From contig JAHBZM010000001.1 of NCBI GenBank assembly GCA_019635435.1, forward strand, positions 2,294,001 to 2,358,000: a DNA stretch of 64,000 bases, given 5' to 3'. Position numbers and translations under genes: made by a program. The notes under the pieces are model-generated. The model had not been told where the DNA came from. It ran no database searches and saw only the letters and a list, made by a program, of their open reading frames with translations. Positions 35,718-44,906 of this stretch are shown here, in pieces. How positions within the stretch are numbered: position 1 is the first letter of the stretch; each line of letters starts with the position of its first letter. The stretch comes from Ramlibacter sp. (GTDB taxonomy: Bacteria; Pseudomonadota; Gammaproteobacteria; Burkholderiales; Burkholderiaceae_C).

Positions 35718-36365
35718 TCAGGGCTTGATCAGGCCCTTGCGCACCGCGTAGCGCGTGAGGCTGGCCACGTCGCTCAGGTGCAGGCGCTCCATGATGCGGG
35801 AGCGGTGCACGTCCACGGTCTTGGGGCTCAGGCCGAGTTCAAAGGCGATTTCCTTGGAGGCCCGGCCCTGCGCGATCAGCTTGAGGATCTCGACCTGACG
35901 CTCGGTCAGCTCGTCGGCGGCCGTGGGCTCCGAGGGCTGCAGCAGCCGCTGCGCGATCACGGGGCTGAAGTAGCTGCCTGACGCCATCACGCTGCGCACC
36001 GCCTGCTCCAGCTCAAAAGGGGGGGCGTCTTTCATGAGGTAGCCGCAGGCGCCGCTGGACACGGCGCGCTTGACGAAGTCCACGGTGTCGTACATCGACA
36101 GCACCAGCAGCCGGATCTCGGGGCGCGTCAGGTGCAGGTGCGAGATGGCGGCGATCCCGTCCATGCCGGGCATGGAGATGTCGGTCATCACGATGTCGGG
36201 CGACAGGTGCTCGGCCAGCGTGATCAGCTCCTGGCCGTCGCGCGCTTCGCCGATCACGTCCACGCCCTTGATCATGGACAGCAGGGCCTTGATGCCCGAG
36301 CGCACCAGGTCATGGTCGTCGGCCAGCACGATGCGAACCGTCGTAGCCGCTTCGGTGTTCTGCAT
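35718..36365 (-). CDS. NarL/LuxR-type response regulator
   Basis: A 215-residue regulator with a receiver (residues 10-125; acidic pair ADDHD, phospho-Asp in VMTDISMPGMDG, Lys in MKDAPP) and a C-terminal LuxR HTH (LTERQVEILKLIAQGRASKE, LSPKTVDVHRSRIMERL). GAGAGGGGG precedes the ATG at 36365. It lies 37 bases downstream of the HisKA_3 kinase gene, its likely partner. It converges on the sugar dehydrogenase gene 12 bases away. Confidence 0.93.
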   Translation of the reverse strand: MQNTEAATTVRIVLADDHDLVRSGIKALLSMIKGVDVIGEARDGQELITLAEHLSPDIVMTDISMPGMDGIAAISHLHLTRPEIRLLVLSMYDTVDFVKRAVSSGACGYLMKDAPPFELEQAVRSVMASGSYFSPVIAQRLLQPSEPTAADELTERQVEILKLIAQGRASKEIAFELGLSPKTVDVHRSRIMERLHLSDVASLTRYAVRKGLIKP

Positions 36366-36402
36366 GTTTTTTTCCCCCTCTCGTTGTCCGGACCCCGGTG
36401 GT

Positions 36403-37512
36403 CTACAGCACGGCCCTGACCACCACACCGCGGGACGGCCGGGTGCGGATGCGCAAGCGCCCCCCGGCCAGTTCCGTGCGCTCGATCATGCCGTACAAAC
36501 CGACGTTGCGCTCACTGGGCTGGCCGCCCAGCACCTCGGCGGCGTCAAAACCGACGCCGTCATCGGCCACCACCAGGCTCAGCCGGCCCCGGGGCAGAAA
36601 GCGCAGGCGCACCGCCACGCGCGAGGCCCGGGCGTGGCGCACGATGTTGGTCAGGGCCTCCTGCGCCAGCCGCACCGCCACCGAGGCGGTCTCGCGCAGC
36701 GGCTTGGGTTCTTCACCGCGCGAGGTCACCTCGCAGGCCAGGCCCGAGGGTTCGGCGATGCGCTGCGTCGCGTGCTGCACCGCGGCCACCAGGCCCAGCA
36801 GATCCAGCTGCGCGGGGCGCAGCGCGAACGAGAGGGTCTTGACCTGGTCCACGGCCTCCTGGGCCATCTGCATGGCCGTCTCGGTGAAGCGCGAGGCGGC
36901 CGCGGCGTCACCGGCGCCGCGCGCCGCGTGCAGGTGGATGATCATGCCGGTGAGCGTCTGGCCCAGCACGTCATGCAGTTCGCGCGAGATCAGCGTGCGT
37001 TCACGCTCCTGAGCCACCACCAGCCGCGCCGACAGGCGCCGCAGCCGCAGGTAGGCGGCTTCAAGCTCCTTGCTCAGGCGCTCCTGCTCCTGCGCGCGGG
37101 CGCGCTCGTCCATGACCCGGTCGATGATCTGGGGCAGGGTGGCAAAGCGGTCCTTGGTGAGGTAGTCCTTGGCGCCGCAGCGCAGCACGTGGACCGCGGC
37201 GTCCTCGCCAATGGCGCGCGTGACCACCACCAGGGGCACGGTGCAGCGGCGCGACATCAGCAACTGCAGCGCGGCATAGGGGGAGAACTGGGGCAGGTTG
37301 TAGTCGCACAGGATGACGTCAAACGGTTCATCCAGCGCCTGCACGAAGGTGTCGGCCTCGTCGACCCGCCGCAGCAGGTAGCGCCGGTCGGGGTCGGCCC
37401 GCTCCAGCGCCAGCTCCATCAACTCCACGTCGTCCGGATTGTCTTCGACACACAGCAGCCGGATTTCGGGAAGGGGGGAGGAAGAGGACACGTGGAATAA
37501 AGGTGAAACCAA
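36403..37512 (-). CDS. Receiver-histidine kinase protein (REC-HisKA_3-HATPase)
   Basis: About 369 residues. The receiver domain is N-terminal (LLCVEDNPDDVELM, phospho-Asp in VILCDYNLPQF), followed by a coiled-coil linker and a NarX-type dimerisation/phospho-site (RERTLISRELHDVLGQTLTG), then the ATPase domain (ALTNIVRHARAS, DDGVGF). There is no membrane segment, so it is cytosolic and probably driven by phosphorylation of its own receiver. The start is unclear: TTG at 37512 and GTG at 37491 are both possible and neither has an RBS. It forms a pair with the NarL-type regulator. Confidence 0.88.
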   Translation of the reverse strand: MVSPLFHVSSSSPLPEIRLLCVEDNPDDVELMELALERADPDRRYLLRRVDEADTFVQALDEPFDVILCDYNLPQFSPYAALQLLMSRRCTVPLVVVTRAIGEDAAVHVLRCGAKDYLTKDRFATLPQIIDRVMDERARAQEQERLSKELEAAYLRLRRLSARLVVAQERERTLISRELHDVLGQTLTGMIIHLHAARGAGDAAAASRFTETAMQMAQEAVDQVKTLSFALRPAQLDLLGLVAAVQHATQRIAEPSGLACEVTSRGEEPKPLRETASVAVRLAQEALTNIVRHARASRVAVRLRFLPRGRLSLVVADDGVGFDAAEVLGGQPSERNVGLYGMIERTELAGGRLRIRTRPSRGVVVRAVL

Positions 37513-37698
37513 ATAGGTAAGCGGTCACAGTTTAGACCCCGCCCATCTTGTGGGCAAGCGGACAGCGGGCCGCAATGCCTTGACACTTGACCGGCAACAG
37601 CCAAACTACAGGCTGGCGTCGTGAGATGGCTGGTGACCGCGGGCAGCAGAACCGTGGCGCCAGGGCGGGCGGATTGCCCGGTGATGACAGGGACCTCA

Positions 37699-40353
37699 AT
37701 GACAAGGACGTTCGGGCTTCGCACGGCCCTGATACTGCTGGTGCTGATTGCGGTGGTGCCGGTTTTCGGGGTGGTGATCCAATCCTCGCTGGCCGAGCAG
37801 AAGCACCGCATCGAGCGCGCCGAAGCCGGCCTGCATTCGCTGGTGGACCTTGCCGCGGCCTACCAGGAGCAGCTGATCGAGGGCGCTCGCCAGATGCTCA
37901 CCGCCGTGGCCTATGCACCGCCGGTGTACCGTGATGATCCGCGCGAGTGCGAGCAGTATTTCCGCGACCTGCGCGAGCGCTATCCGCGCTATGCCAATTT
38001 CGGCCTGCTAGACCTGCAGGGCCGGCTCAACTGCCGGGCCGCGGGAGACCAGCGGCCGGTCATGGTGGCGGACCGCGGCTACTTTCGCCGGGCCATGGCC
38101 AACGGCGAATTCGCCATCGGCGACTACCAGATCGGGCGGGTCACGGGCAAACCTTCGCTGGCCTTTGCGATGCCGGTGTTTCGCGAGGACAAGTCGCTGC
38201 GGGGCGTCATTTTCCTGGCGCTGGATCTGCGGCGCGCCGATGAGCAGTTGCGCAAGCTGGCCACGCCCCCGGGCATCTCGCTGTTCGTGACCGATGGCGC
38301 GGGCATCGTGCTGGCCTCCGCCGGCGGCGAGGCGGCGCCTGTCGGCGGTGCGGTGCTGGCCCCGCTGCTGCAGGCCATGGGGCTGGCCGGCGCGGCGCCG
38401 CGCCTGGCGGGCAACAGCGGCGATCCCTCGCGCCTGATTGCCGTGCGCCAGGTCGGCCATCCGCGCGAGGGCCGGATTCTGGTGTCGGCGACGATGCTGC
38501 GCGAGGAGGTGCTGGCGCCCACCGTGCAGCGGCTGTACCTGCAGCTGGGAGCCTTGCTCGCCATCGTGCTGCTGGGGGCGGCGGCGGCCTGGGCGTTTGG
38601 CGACCGCGTGCTGGTGGCGCCCATCAGCCGGCTGCTGCGCCGGGTGGATGACCTGCAGCGCGAGGAGCTTTCGCGCGATGCGCGCGCCACGCCGCACCGG
38701 ATCCGCGAGCTCGACGAGCTGGACCAGCGCTTTCACGGCATGGCGCGCTCGCTGATCCAGCGAGCCGTCGAGCGCGATGGCGCGCTGGCCGAGATGGAAG
38801 GGCAGAAGAACCTGCTCACCTCGGTGTTCGACAGCCTCGATGAAGGGGTGCTGGTGGCCGACAACCGCGGCTACTACATCCACTTCAACGCGGCGGCGCT
38901 GCAGATCGCGCCCGGCATCGCGCGCATCAACCGCGAGAAGGACCCGCTCGATATTTCCGCGCTTGAATATGGCTTCTATGAGCCCGACGGCCGCACGCTG
39001 ATGCCGGCCTGGCGGCGCCCCACGGCGCGTGCCCTGCGCGGCGAACGGGTGAGCCGGCAGCGCTACCTGTCGCGCGGCGCCTGGACCGGCGGCGTGGAGA
39101 AAGTCATCCAGGCCAGTGCACGGCCGCTGGCGGGCCCCATGGGCCAGCCGGCGGGCTGCGTGCTGGTGTTCTTTGACATCACCGCGGCTCACCGCGCCGA
39201 GGAAGCGCTGCGCGACAGTGAACAGCGTTACCGGACCCTGTTCGAGGCCAACCCGCATCCCATGTGGGTCTATGACCTTCAGACCTTGCGCTTCCTCACC
39301 GTCAATGACGCGGCGGTGCAGCACTACGGCTACAGCCGCGAGGAATTTCTGGCCATGACCCTGGAAGACATCCGGCCCGCGGACGAGGTGCCGGACCTGC
39401 GCGACCACATCGCGGTGCGACAGGGCGAGTCGGATTCATCGCGCGTCTGGCGCCATCTGCGCAAGGGCGGCGAGACGATCCTGGTGGAAATCTCCTCCCA
39501 TGCGCTGGACTTTGATGGCCGCCGCGCCCGCACGGTGCTGGCCCACGACGTGACCGGGCGCGTGCAGGCGCGCCAGGCCCTGGAGCAGCTCAACGACACG
39601 CTGGAGCAGCGGGTGGCCGAGCGCACCCGCGATCTGGCGCTGGCCAACCGGGAGCTGGAGTCGTTCTCGTATTCGGTTTCGCACGACCTGCGCGCGCCGC
39701 TGCAGGTGATCGACGGGTTCGGCAAGGCGCTGCTGTCAAAGCACGCGGACCAGCTGGACGGCAAGGCGATGCACTACCTGAACCGCATCCGTGACAACAC
39801 GGGCCACATGGCCCAGCTCATCGATGACCTGCTCTCGCTCGCGCGGGTGACCCGCGCGCCTTTGCGCGCGGAGTGCGTGGACCTTTCGGCGCGGGCCCAC
39901 CAGATCGCCGAGCGCCTGCGCGCGCGCTTTGCCGAGCACTGCGTGCAGGTCGAGATCGAGCCGGCCCTGACCTGCCACGGCGATGCGGGCCTGCTCACGG
40001 TGGTGCTCGAGAACCTCATGGGTAATGCCTGGAAATTCAGCTGCGGTGTTGACCGGCCGCTGATCCGCGTTGGCAGCCGGCGCGATGCCGACGGGCAGGC
40101 GGTGTTCTTCGTCGCGGACAACGGCGCCGGTTTTGACATGGCCTACCGCGACAAGCTGTTCCAGGCATTCCAGCGCCTGCACTCCGACAAGGAGTTCGAG
40201 GGCACCGGCATCGGCCTGGCCACCGTGCACCGCATCGTGAGCCGCCACGGCGGGCGCGTGTGGGCCCAATCAGCGCCAGGACAGGGCGCGGTTTTTGAAT
40301 TCACCCTGAAGGAGGGCCATCCCCATGAACAACAGCCGGATTCTCCTGGTTGA
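37699..40353 (+). CDS. Membrane sensor histidine kinase with Cache-like and two PAS domains
   Basis: An 884-residue kinase. The first membrane helix is TALILLVLIAVVPVFGVVIQ. A periplasmic sensor of Cache type follows (YFRRAMANGEFAIGDYQIG), then a second helix at about 275-297. After that come PAS (about 365-490), PAS (about 500-620), a HisKA with SYSVSHDLRAPLQVIDGFGK, and HATPase (NLMGNAWKFS, DNGAGFDM, GTGIGLATVHRIV). AGGGA lies about 7 bases before the ATG at 37699, which I prefer to 37684. The next gene, a single-domain receiver, overlaps it by 29 bases. Signal unknown. Confidence 0.92.
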   Translation: MTRTFGLRTALILLVLIAVVPVFGVVIQSSLAEQKHRIERAEAGLHSLVDLAAAYQEQLIEGARQMLTAVAYAPPVYRDDPRECEQYFRDLRERYPRYANFGLLDLQGRLNCRAAGDQRPVMVADRGYFRRAMANGEFAIGDYQIGRVTGKPSLAFAMPVFREDKSLRGVIFLALDLRRADEQLRKLATPPGISLFVTDGAGIVLASAGGEAAPVGGAVLAPLLQAMGLAGAAPRLAGNSGDPSRLIAVRQVGHPREGRILVSATMLREEVLAPTVQRLYLQLGALLAIVLLGAAAAWAFGDRVLVAPISRLLRRVDDLQREELSRDARATPHRIRELDELDQRFHGMARSLIQRAVERDGALAEMEGQKNLLTSVFDSLDEGVLVADNRGYYIHFNAAALQIAPGIARINREKDPLDISALEYGFYEPDGRTLMPAWRRPTARALRGERVSRQRYLSRGAWTGGVEKVIQASARPLAGPMGQPAGCVLVFFDITAAHRAEEALRDSEQRYRTLFEANPHPMWVYDLQTLRFLTVNDAAVQHYGYSREEFLAMTLEDIRPADEVPDLRDHIAVRQGESDSSRVWRHLRKGGETILVEISSHALDFDGRRARTVLAHDVTGRVQARQALEQLNDTLEQRVAERTRDLALANRELESFSYSVSHDLRAPLQVIDGFGKALLSKHADQLDGKAMHYLNRIRDNTGHMAQLIDDLLSLARVTRAPLRAECVDLSARAHQIAERLRARFAEHCVQVEIEPALTCHGDAGLLTVVLENLMGNAWKFSCGVDRPLIRVGSRRDADGQAVFFVADNGAGFDMAYRDKLFQAFQRLHSDKEFEGTGIGLATVHRIVSRHGGRVWAQSAPGQGAVFEFTLKEGHPHEQQPDSPG

Positions 40354-40768
40354 GGACAACCCCGACCACCAGGAACTGACCCTGATGACGCTGGCCGAGA
40401 ACAACGTCCTCAACGAGGTGGTGGTGGTCGATGACGGGCTGCAGGCCCTGGACTACCTGTTTGGCACCGGGCGCCACGAAGGCCGCGACACCCGCGAGGT
40501 GCCGGCGCTGATCCTGCTGGACCTCAAGCTGCCGAAGATGGGGGGCATCGAGGTGCTGCGCCGGATCCGCGACGACGAGCGCACCCGCTACGTGCCCGTG
40601 GTGATCCTCACCTCGTCCAGCGAAGAGGAAGACATCGTTGCCAGCCTGCGCAACGGAGCCAACAGCTATGTCCGCAAGCCCGTGGATTTTGGCCACTTCA
40701 TCGAGCAGGTCCAGCGCCTGCAGGTCTACTGGCTGCTGGTGCACGAGCCGCTCAAGTCCGCCCCTTAG
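40325..40768 (+). CDS. Single-domain response regulator (Rcp1/CheY type)
   Basis: A 147-residue receiver with the acidic pair EDNPDH, phospho-Asp in LILLDLKLPKMGG, the TSS motif and Lys in VRKPVDF. The long loop between strands (GTGRHEGRDTRE) is typical of Rcp1-type receivers that serve phytochrome-like kinases. AGGAGGG within the kinase coding sequence is its RBS. Without an output domain it must pass the phosphate on or bind a partner. The receiver of the REC-HisKA_3 protein next door may be part of the same relay, which is inference. Confidence 0.93.
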   Translation: MNNSRILLVEDNPDHQELTLMTLAENNVLNEVVVVDDGLQALDYLFGTGRHEGRDTREVPALILLDLKLPKMGGIEVLRRIRDDERTRYVPVVILTSSSEEEDIVASLRNGANSYVRKPVDFGHFIEQVQRLQVYWLLVHEPLKSAP

Positions 40769-40782
40769 GCAAATTTCCTAAG
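40764..40782. promoter_or_regulatory. Inverted repeat after the single-domain regulator gene
   Basis: CTTAGG (40764-40769) and CCTAAG (40777-40782) around CAAATTT, with no T run behind. It overlaps the stop codon of the receiver gene. It is more like a protein-binding site than a terminator. Confidence 0.4.
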
Positions 40783-40873
40783 CCTCAAAGGCGAACGCCC
40801 TAGTGGCGCGGGCCTGTGGCATGGTCTCATGACCCCCATGGCGCTACAAGGCGCAGCACCACAGGGGCAGACC

Positions 40874-42103
40874 ATGAGCAGTACCACCCAGACGCAGATT
40901 CCCGGCCAGACCCGCAAGGGCCCCGGCAGTGACACGCCACGCGCGCGGCACGGTGGAGCGCGTGACACGATTTCCTTCAACCTGCGCCGTCTGGAGCCGT
41001 GGATCGCGGGCTCGATCGCGCTGTACACCGCCTGGATCGCCGCCGCGGTCCTCAGCCAGACGGTGGCCGCCTGGCTGTTCGTGGCCTACGCGGCGCTGAT
41101 CGCGCGCTGGTGCCAGGCTCGCCCGGCCCATCACCAGGGTGAGGTGTTCCTGCGCGGCATGGCGCTGGTGGCCGGCGCCTACGGCCTGCAGACCTATGTC
41201 CAGGGAGGGGCGGAGGGCCCCGGGGGCCTGTTCTTCTTCTGGATGTCGATCACGGTGCTCTACTACGCCTTCATGCTCAAGCCCGGCTGGGCCATGGGCC
41301 TGGTGGCGGCCAGCGTGCTGGCCTGTCTGGCATCGGCCTGGCAGACTGGCCGCGCCAGCTGGGATGAGCTGGCGGCGCCCCTGGGCTTTCTGGCCATTTT
41401 CCCGGGCGTGGTGGCCATGCGGTTTGGCGTGGCGATGCGCCGGCCTGACGAGGTGATCGAGCAAAGCCTGCTCGACGCGTCCACCGACCTTTACAACGAG
41501 CGGGGCTTCCTGGCGCACGGCGGTGAACTGCTGGCCGAATGCGCTGGCGAGCGCCAGCCCGCCAGCCTGGTGATGTTTGACTGCGCCGACCTGCACGAGG
41601 TGCGCGCCATCTACGGCTCGGCCACCAGCCGCAAGGTCCTGGCCCGGCTGATTGGCAAGCTCCATGCCATCGCGGGCGAGCGCGGCCTGGTCGCGCGCAC
41701 TGCGCCCACCGAATTCACGCTGCTGTTGCCCGCCATGAACTGCCAGAAGGCGACCCAGGCCATCGGGCGCGTGCTGGGCCGCTCGGGGTGCCTGGAATAT
41801 GACGTGGGTGACAGTGAGATCGTTGTGGTGCCCGACTTCATCGTGGACGCGGTCAGCCTGGATGACGGCTCGCTGGGCGAGTCCCTGGCAGCCATCCGCC
41901 GCGACCTGCAAAAGCGCCGCAGCCTGGAGGCCAGCCGCCAGCAATACCTCACGCGCGAACGCGAGCGCCATTCGCGGCCGGCCCCACTGGCCAGTGCCGC
42001 TGCGGTGGCCAGGGCCGCGCCCGCGCCGCTGCCCGCGCGCCGCAGCCACGGCATGCTGGCCACCCCGGCCACCATGCCGGTGCCGCTGGTCTACACCCGC
42101 TGA
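40874..42103 (+). CDS. Membrane protein with degenerate GGDEF domain
   Basis: A 409-residue protein. About five or six membrane helices occupy residues 40-195. The next region has DASTDLYNERGFLAHGGELL, the expected start of a GGDEF domain (D-x-L-T-x-L-x-N-R-R-x-F in active enzymes). The signature GG[DE]EF position reads TAPTEF, so the catalytic loop is lost and diguanylate cyclase activity is unlikely. The tail is Pro/Ala-rich. It may sense or bind c-di-GMP or GTP. GGGGCAG precedes the ATG at 40874. Confidence 0.78.
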   Translation: MSSTTQTQIPGQTRKGPGSDTPRARHGGARDTISFNLRRLEPWIAGSIALYTAWIAAAVLSQTVAAWLFVAYAALIARWCQARPAHHQGEVFLRGMALVAGAYGLQTYVQGGAEGPGGLFFFWMSITVLYYAFMLKPGWAMGLVAASVLACLASAWQTGRASWDELAAPLGFLAIFPGVVAMRFGVAMRRPDEVIEQSLLDASTDLYNERGFLAHGGELLAECAGERQPASLVMFDCADLHEVRAIYGSATSRKVLARLIGKLHAIAGERGLVARTAPTEFTLLLPAMNCQKATQAIGRVLGRSGCLEYDVGDSEIVVVPDFIVDAVSLDDGSLGESLAAIRRDLQKRRSLEASRQQYLTRERERHSRPAPLASAAAVARAAPAPLPARRSHGMLATPATMPVPLVYTR

Positions 42104-42186
42104 CCCGCGCGCGGCCGGCCCCGGGGCTGGCCCGGATGGGGGACCCCGGCAGGGCGGCGCTTATGATCAGCCGCGAAGGAACCCCC

Positions 42187-42792
42187 ATGCTGCTGGACGC
42201 CGAAGACTCCCAACTCGTGCTGGTCGATTACCAGCGCCGCCTCATGCCCGCCCTGCACGAGGGCCCGCAGGCCCTGGCCAATGCCGTTCGGCTGGCCCGC
42301 ATGGCGCGCCTGCTCGGGGTGCCCGTGTGGGGCACCGAGCAAAGCCCCGACAAACTGGGCGACAACGACGCCGAACTGCGCGCCCTGTGCACGCGCACCC
42401 TGGCCAAGGTGCATTTCAGCGCCGTGGCCGACGGCCTGGGCGAGTGGCTCAAGCCGCCGGTGCGTCCCCAGCAGGGCGGCAACGCGCGCAGCCTGCCCCG
42501 GCATCTGCAGAAGGCGCCGGCGCCGGCTGCGGGCCGCAACACCGTCGTGATCGCGGGCTGCGAGGCCCATGTCTGCCTGCTGCAGACCGCGCTGGACCTG
42601 ATCGGCGAGGAGTTCGAGGTCTGGGTCGTGACCGATGCCTGCACCTCGCGCACCGAGCGCAACCGCGATGGGGCGTTTGACCGGCTGGCCGGCGCGGGCG
42701 CCGAACTGGTGACCACCGAAATGGTGGCCTTTGAGTGGCTGGCCGCGGCCGACCACCCTGAGTTCAAGGCCGTACAGGCGCTGATCAAGTAG
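42187..42792 (+). CDS. Isochorismatase-family cysteine hydrolase
   Basis: A 201-residue enzyme with the family triad visible: Asp in LVLVDYQRRL, Lys in TLAKVHFSAV and Cys in VIAGCEAHVCLLQTAL. Family members hydrolyse amides or isochorismate. GAAGGAA lies 6 bases before the ATG at 42187; a start at 42163 or 42136 is also in frame but has no RBS. No pathway neighbour fixes the substrate; a nicotinamidase-like or ureido-amide substrate is possible. Confidence 0.85.
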   Translation: MLLDAEDSQLVLVDYQRRLMPALHEGPQALANAVRLARMARLLGVPVWGTEQSPDKLGDNDAELRALCTRTLAKVHFSAVADGLGEWLKPPVRPQQGGNARSLPRHLQKAPAPAAGRNTVVIAGCEAHVCLLQTALDLIGEEFEVWVVTDACTSRTERNRDGAFDRLAGAGAELVTTEMVAFEWLAAADHPEFKAVQALIK

Positions 42793-42861
42793 ACCGGCAG
42801 GCGACAGCCGGGCAGGGCGGCCCGTGCCAGTCAGCTTGCAGCAAGCCCGTCATGAATAATT

Positions 42862-42884
42862 ATGAATTCAGAAGCAATGAATTC
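42862..42884. promoter_or_regulatory. Repeated ATGAATTC motif upstream of prpE
   Basis: ATGAATTC occurs at 42862-42869 and 42877-42884, 15 bases apart. Bases 42872-42882 (AAGCAATGAAT) are the exact reverse complement of 44907-44917 before the soxR-type gene. This suggests a binding site shared by the two promoters. Confidence 0.45.
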
Positions 42885-42901
42885 TTGACTGGAGACAGGG
42901 C

Positions 42902-44797
42902 ATGACCACCTACGCAGACTTCCACCGGCGCTCGCTGGAGGACCGCGACGCCTTCTGGGCCGAGCAGGCCCGGCTGATCGACTGGCAGACGCCGCCCCAG
43001 CAGGTCTGCGACTGGAGCAACCCGCCGTTTGCCCACTGGTTCAAGGGCGGCACCACCAACCTGTGCCACAACGCGGTGGACCGCCACCTCCAGGACCGTG
43101 CCGACCAGCCCGCGCTGATCTACGTGTCCAGCGAAACCGGCGAGGAAAAGGTCTATACCTTCCGCGAACTGCACACCGAGGTGCAGCGCGCTGCGGCCAT
43201 GCTCCAGACCCTGGGCGTGCGCAAGGGCGACCGCGTGCTGGTCTACATGCCCATGATTGCCGAGGCCGCGTTCACCATGCTGGCCTGCGCGCGCATTGGC
43301 GCCATTCACTCGGTGGTGTTTGGCGGCTTTGCCAGCGTCTCGCTGGCTTCGCGCATCGAGGATGCGCAGCCGCGCCTGATCGTGAGCGCCGACGCGGGTT
43401 CGCGCGCCGGCAAGGTGGTGGCCTACAAGCCGCTGCTGGACGAGGCGATCCGCCTGTCCAGCCACAAGCCCGAGGCTGTGCTCATGGTCAACCGGGGCAT
43501 GGCGCCGATGAGCATGCAGCCCGGCCGCGACCATGGCTGGACCGGCCTGGGTGAGCAGCACCGGGGCGCCCAGGTGCCCTGCGAGTGGCTGGACGCGAGC
43601 GACATCAGCTACACCATCTACACCAGTGGCACCACGGGCCGGCCCAAGGGCGTGCAGCGTGACACCGGCGGCTACGCCGTGGCGCTGGCCGCGAGCATGA
43701 AACACATCTTCTGCGGCAACGCGGGCGAAACCTATTTCTCCACCAGCGACATCGGCTGGGTGGTGGGCCACAGCTACATCGTCTATGGCCCGCTGATCGC
43801 CGGCATGGCGACCATCCTGTACGAAGGCCTGCCGATCCGCCCCGACGCCGGCATCTGGTGGAGCCTGGTGGAGAAGTACAAGGTCACCGTGATGTTCAGC
43901 GCGCCCACCGCGGTGCGCGTGCTGCGCAAGCAGGACCCGGCGTTCCTGAAGAAGTACGACCTGTCCAGCCTGCGCGCGCTGTTCCTGGCGGGCGAGCCGC
44001 TGGACGAGCCCACGGGCCGCTGGATCAGCGACAGCCTGGGCGTGCCCATCATCGACAACTACTGGCAGACCGAGAGCGGCTGGCCCATCCTCACGGTGGC
44101 CAACGGCGTCGAAAAAATGCCCAGCAAGTTCGGCAGCCCGGGCGTGCCCATGTACGGCTACAACGTCAAGCTGCTGCATGAAAGCACCGGCGAGGAGCTG
44201 ACCGGTGCCAACGAGAAGGGCGTGGTGGTGATCGAGGGGCCGACGCCGCCGGGCTTCATGCAGACCGTGTGGCGCGACGACGACCGCTTCGTCAACACCT
44301 ACTGGAAGAGCATCCCGGGCAAGCTGGTGTACTCCACCTTCGACTGGGGCATCCGCGACGGGGACGGCTACTTCTACATCCTGGGCCGCACCGACGACGT
44401 GATCAACGTCGCGGGCCACCGGCTGGGCACGCGCGAGATCGAGGAGAGCATCTCCAGCCACCCCAATGTGGCCGAGGTCGCGGTGGTGGGCGTGGCCGAC
44501 GCGCTCAAGGGCCAGGTGGCCATGGCCTTTGTGGTGGCGCGCGACACCTCGGCGCTGACCGACGACGCGGCCCTGCTCAAACTCGAGGGCGAGATCATGA
44601 AGCAGGTCGATGGCCAGCTCGGCGCCGTGGCCCGGCCGGCGCGGGTGCGTTTTGTCACGCTGCTGCCCAAGACCCGCAGTGGCAAGCTGCTGCGCCGCGC
44701 CATCCAGGCCGTGTGCGAGGGCCGCGACGCCGGCGACCTCACCACCATCGAAGATCCTTCCGCGCTGCAGCAGATCCGGGATTTGATGGCCAAATAG
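42902..44797 (+). CDS. prpE: Propionate-CoA ligase
   Basis: A 631-residue acyl-CoA synthetase that forms propionyl-CoA from propionate, ATP and CoA via an adenylate. AMP-binding motifs are YTIYTSGTTGRPKGVQRDTGG, DNYWQTESGWPI and the C-terminal LPKTRSGKLLRR with the regulatory acetylation lysine. N-terminal WFKGGTTNLCHNAVDRHL is typical of PrpE and Acs. Length fits PrpE (about 628) rather than Acs (about 650). It has GGAGACAGGG before the ATG. It is not in a prp operon here. Confidence 0.9.
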   Translation: MTTYADFHRRSLEDRDAFWAEQARLIDWQTPPQQVCDWSNPPFAHWFKGGTTNLCHNAVDRHLQDRADQPALIYVSSETGEEKVYTFRELHTEVQRAAAMLQTLGVRKGDRVLVYMPMIAEAAFTMLACARIGAIHSVVFGGFASVSLASRIEDAQPRLIVSADAGSRAGKVVAYKPLLDEAIRLSSHKPEAVLMVNRGMAPMSMQPGRDHGWTGLGEQHRGAQVPCEWLDASDISYTIYTSGTTGRPKGVQRDTGGYAVALAASMKHIFCGNAGETYFSTSDIGWVVGHSYIVYGPLIAGMATILYEGLPIRPDAGIWWSLVEKYKVTVMFSAPTAVRVLRKQDPAFLKKYDLSSLRALFLAGEPLDEPTGRWISDSLGVPIIDNYWQTESGWPILTVANGVEKMPSKFGSPGVPMYGYNVKLLHESTGEELTGANEKGVVVIEGPTPPGFMQTVWRDDDRFVNTYWKSIPGKLVYSTFDWGIRDGDGYFYILGRTDDVINVAGHRLGTREIEESISSHPNVAEVAVVGVADALKGQVAMAFVVARDTSALTDDAALLKLEGEIMKQVDGQLGAVARPARVRFVTLLPKTRSGKLLRRAIQAVCEGRDAGDLTTIEDPSALQQIRDLMAK

Positions 44798-44845
44798 GGC
44801 TGGAGTCCAGGACTGGCGGCCACTTCCCGCTAGCGATTTGATAGC
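44797..44845. repeat. Dispersed hairpin repeat after prpE
   Basis: GGCTGGAGTCCAGGACTGGC directly after the prpE stop, then CGCTAGCGATTTGATAGCA. Forward arm present, hairpin degenerate. Only the stop codon separates it from prpE. Confidence 0.65.
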
Positions 44846-44906
44846 AATCCGGCGCCCTTCAGGGTAAGCCCTGATGGGGGCTCCGGGCTGGCGGAGGTTT
44901 AATATC

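Noticed and set aside
40874..42103. Active diguanylate cyclase
   Set aside because: The GGDEF signature is missing; the position reads APTEF.
42104..42165. GC-rich imperfect palindrome as terminator of the GGDEF-like gene
   Set aside because: The arms are imperfect and no T run follows.
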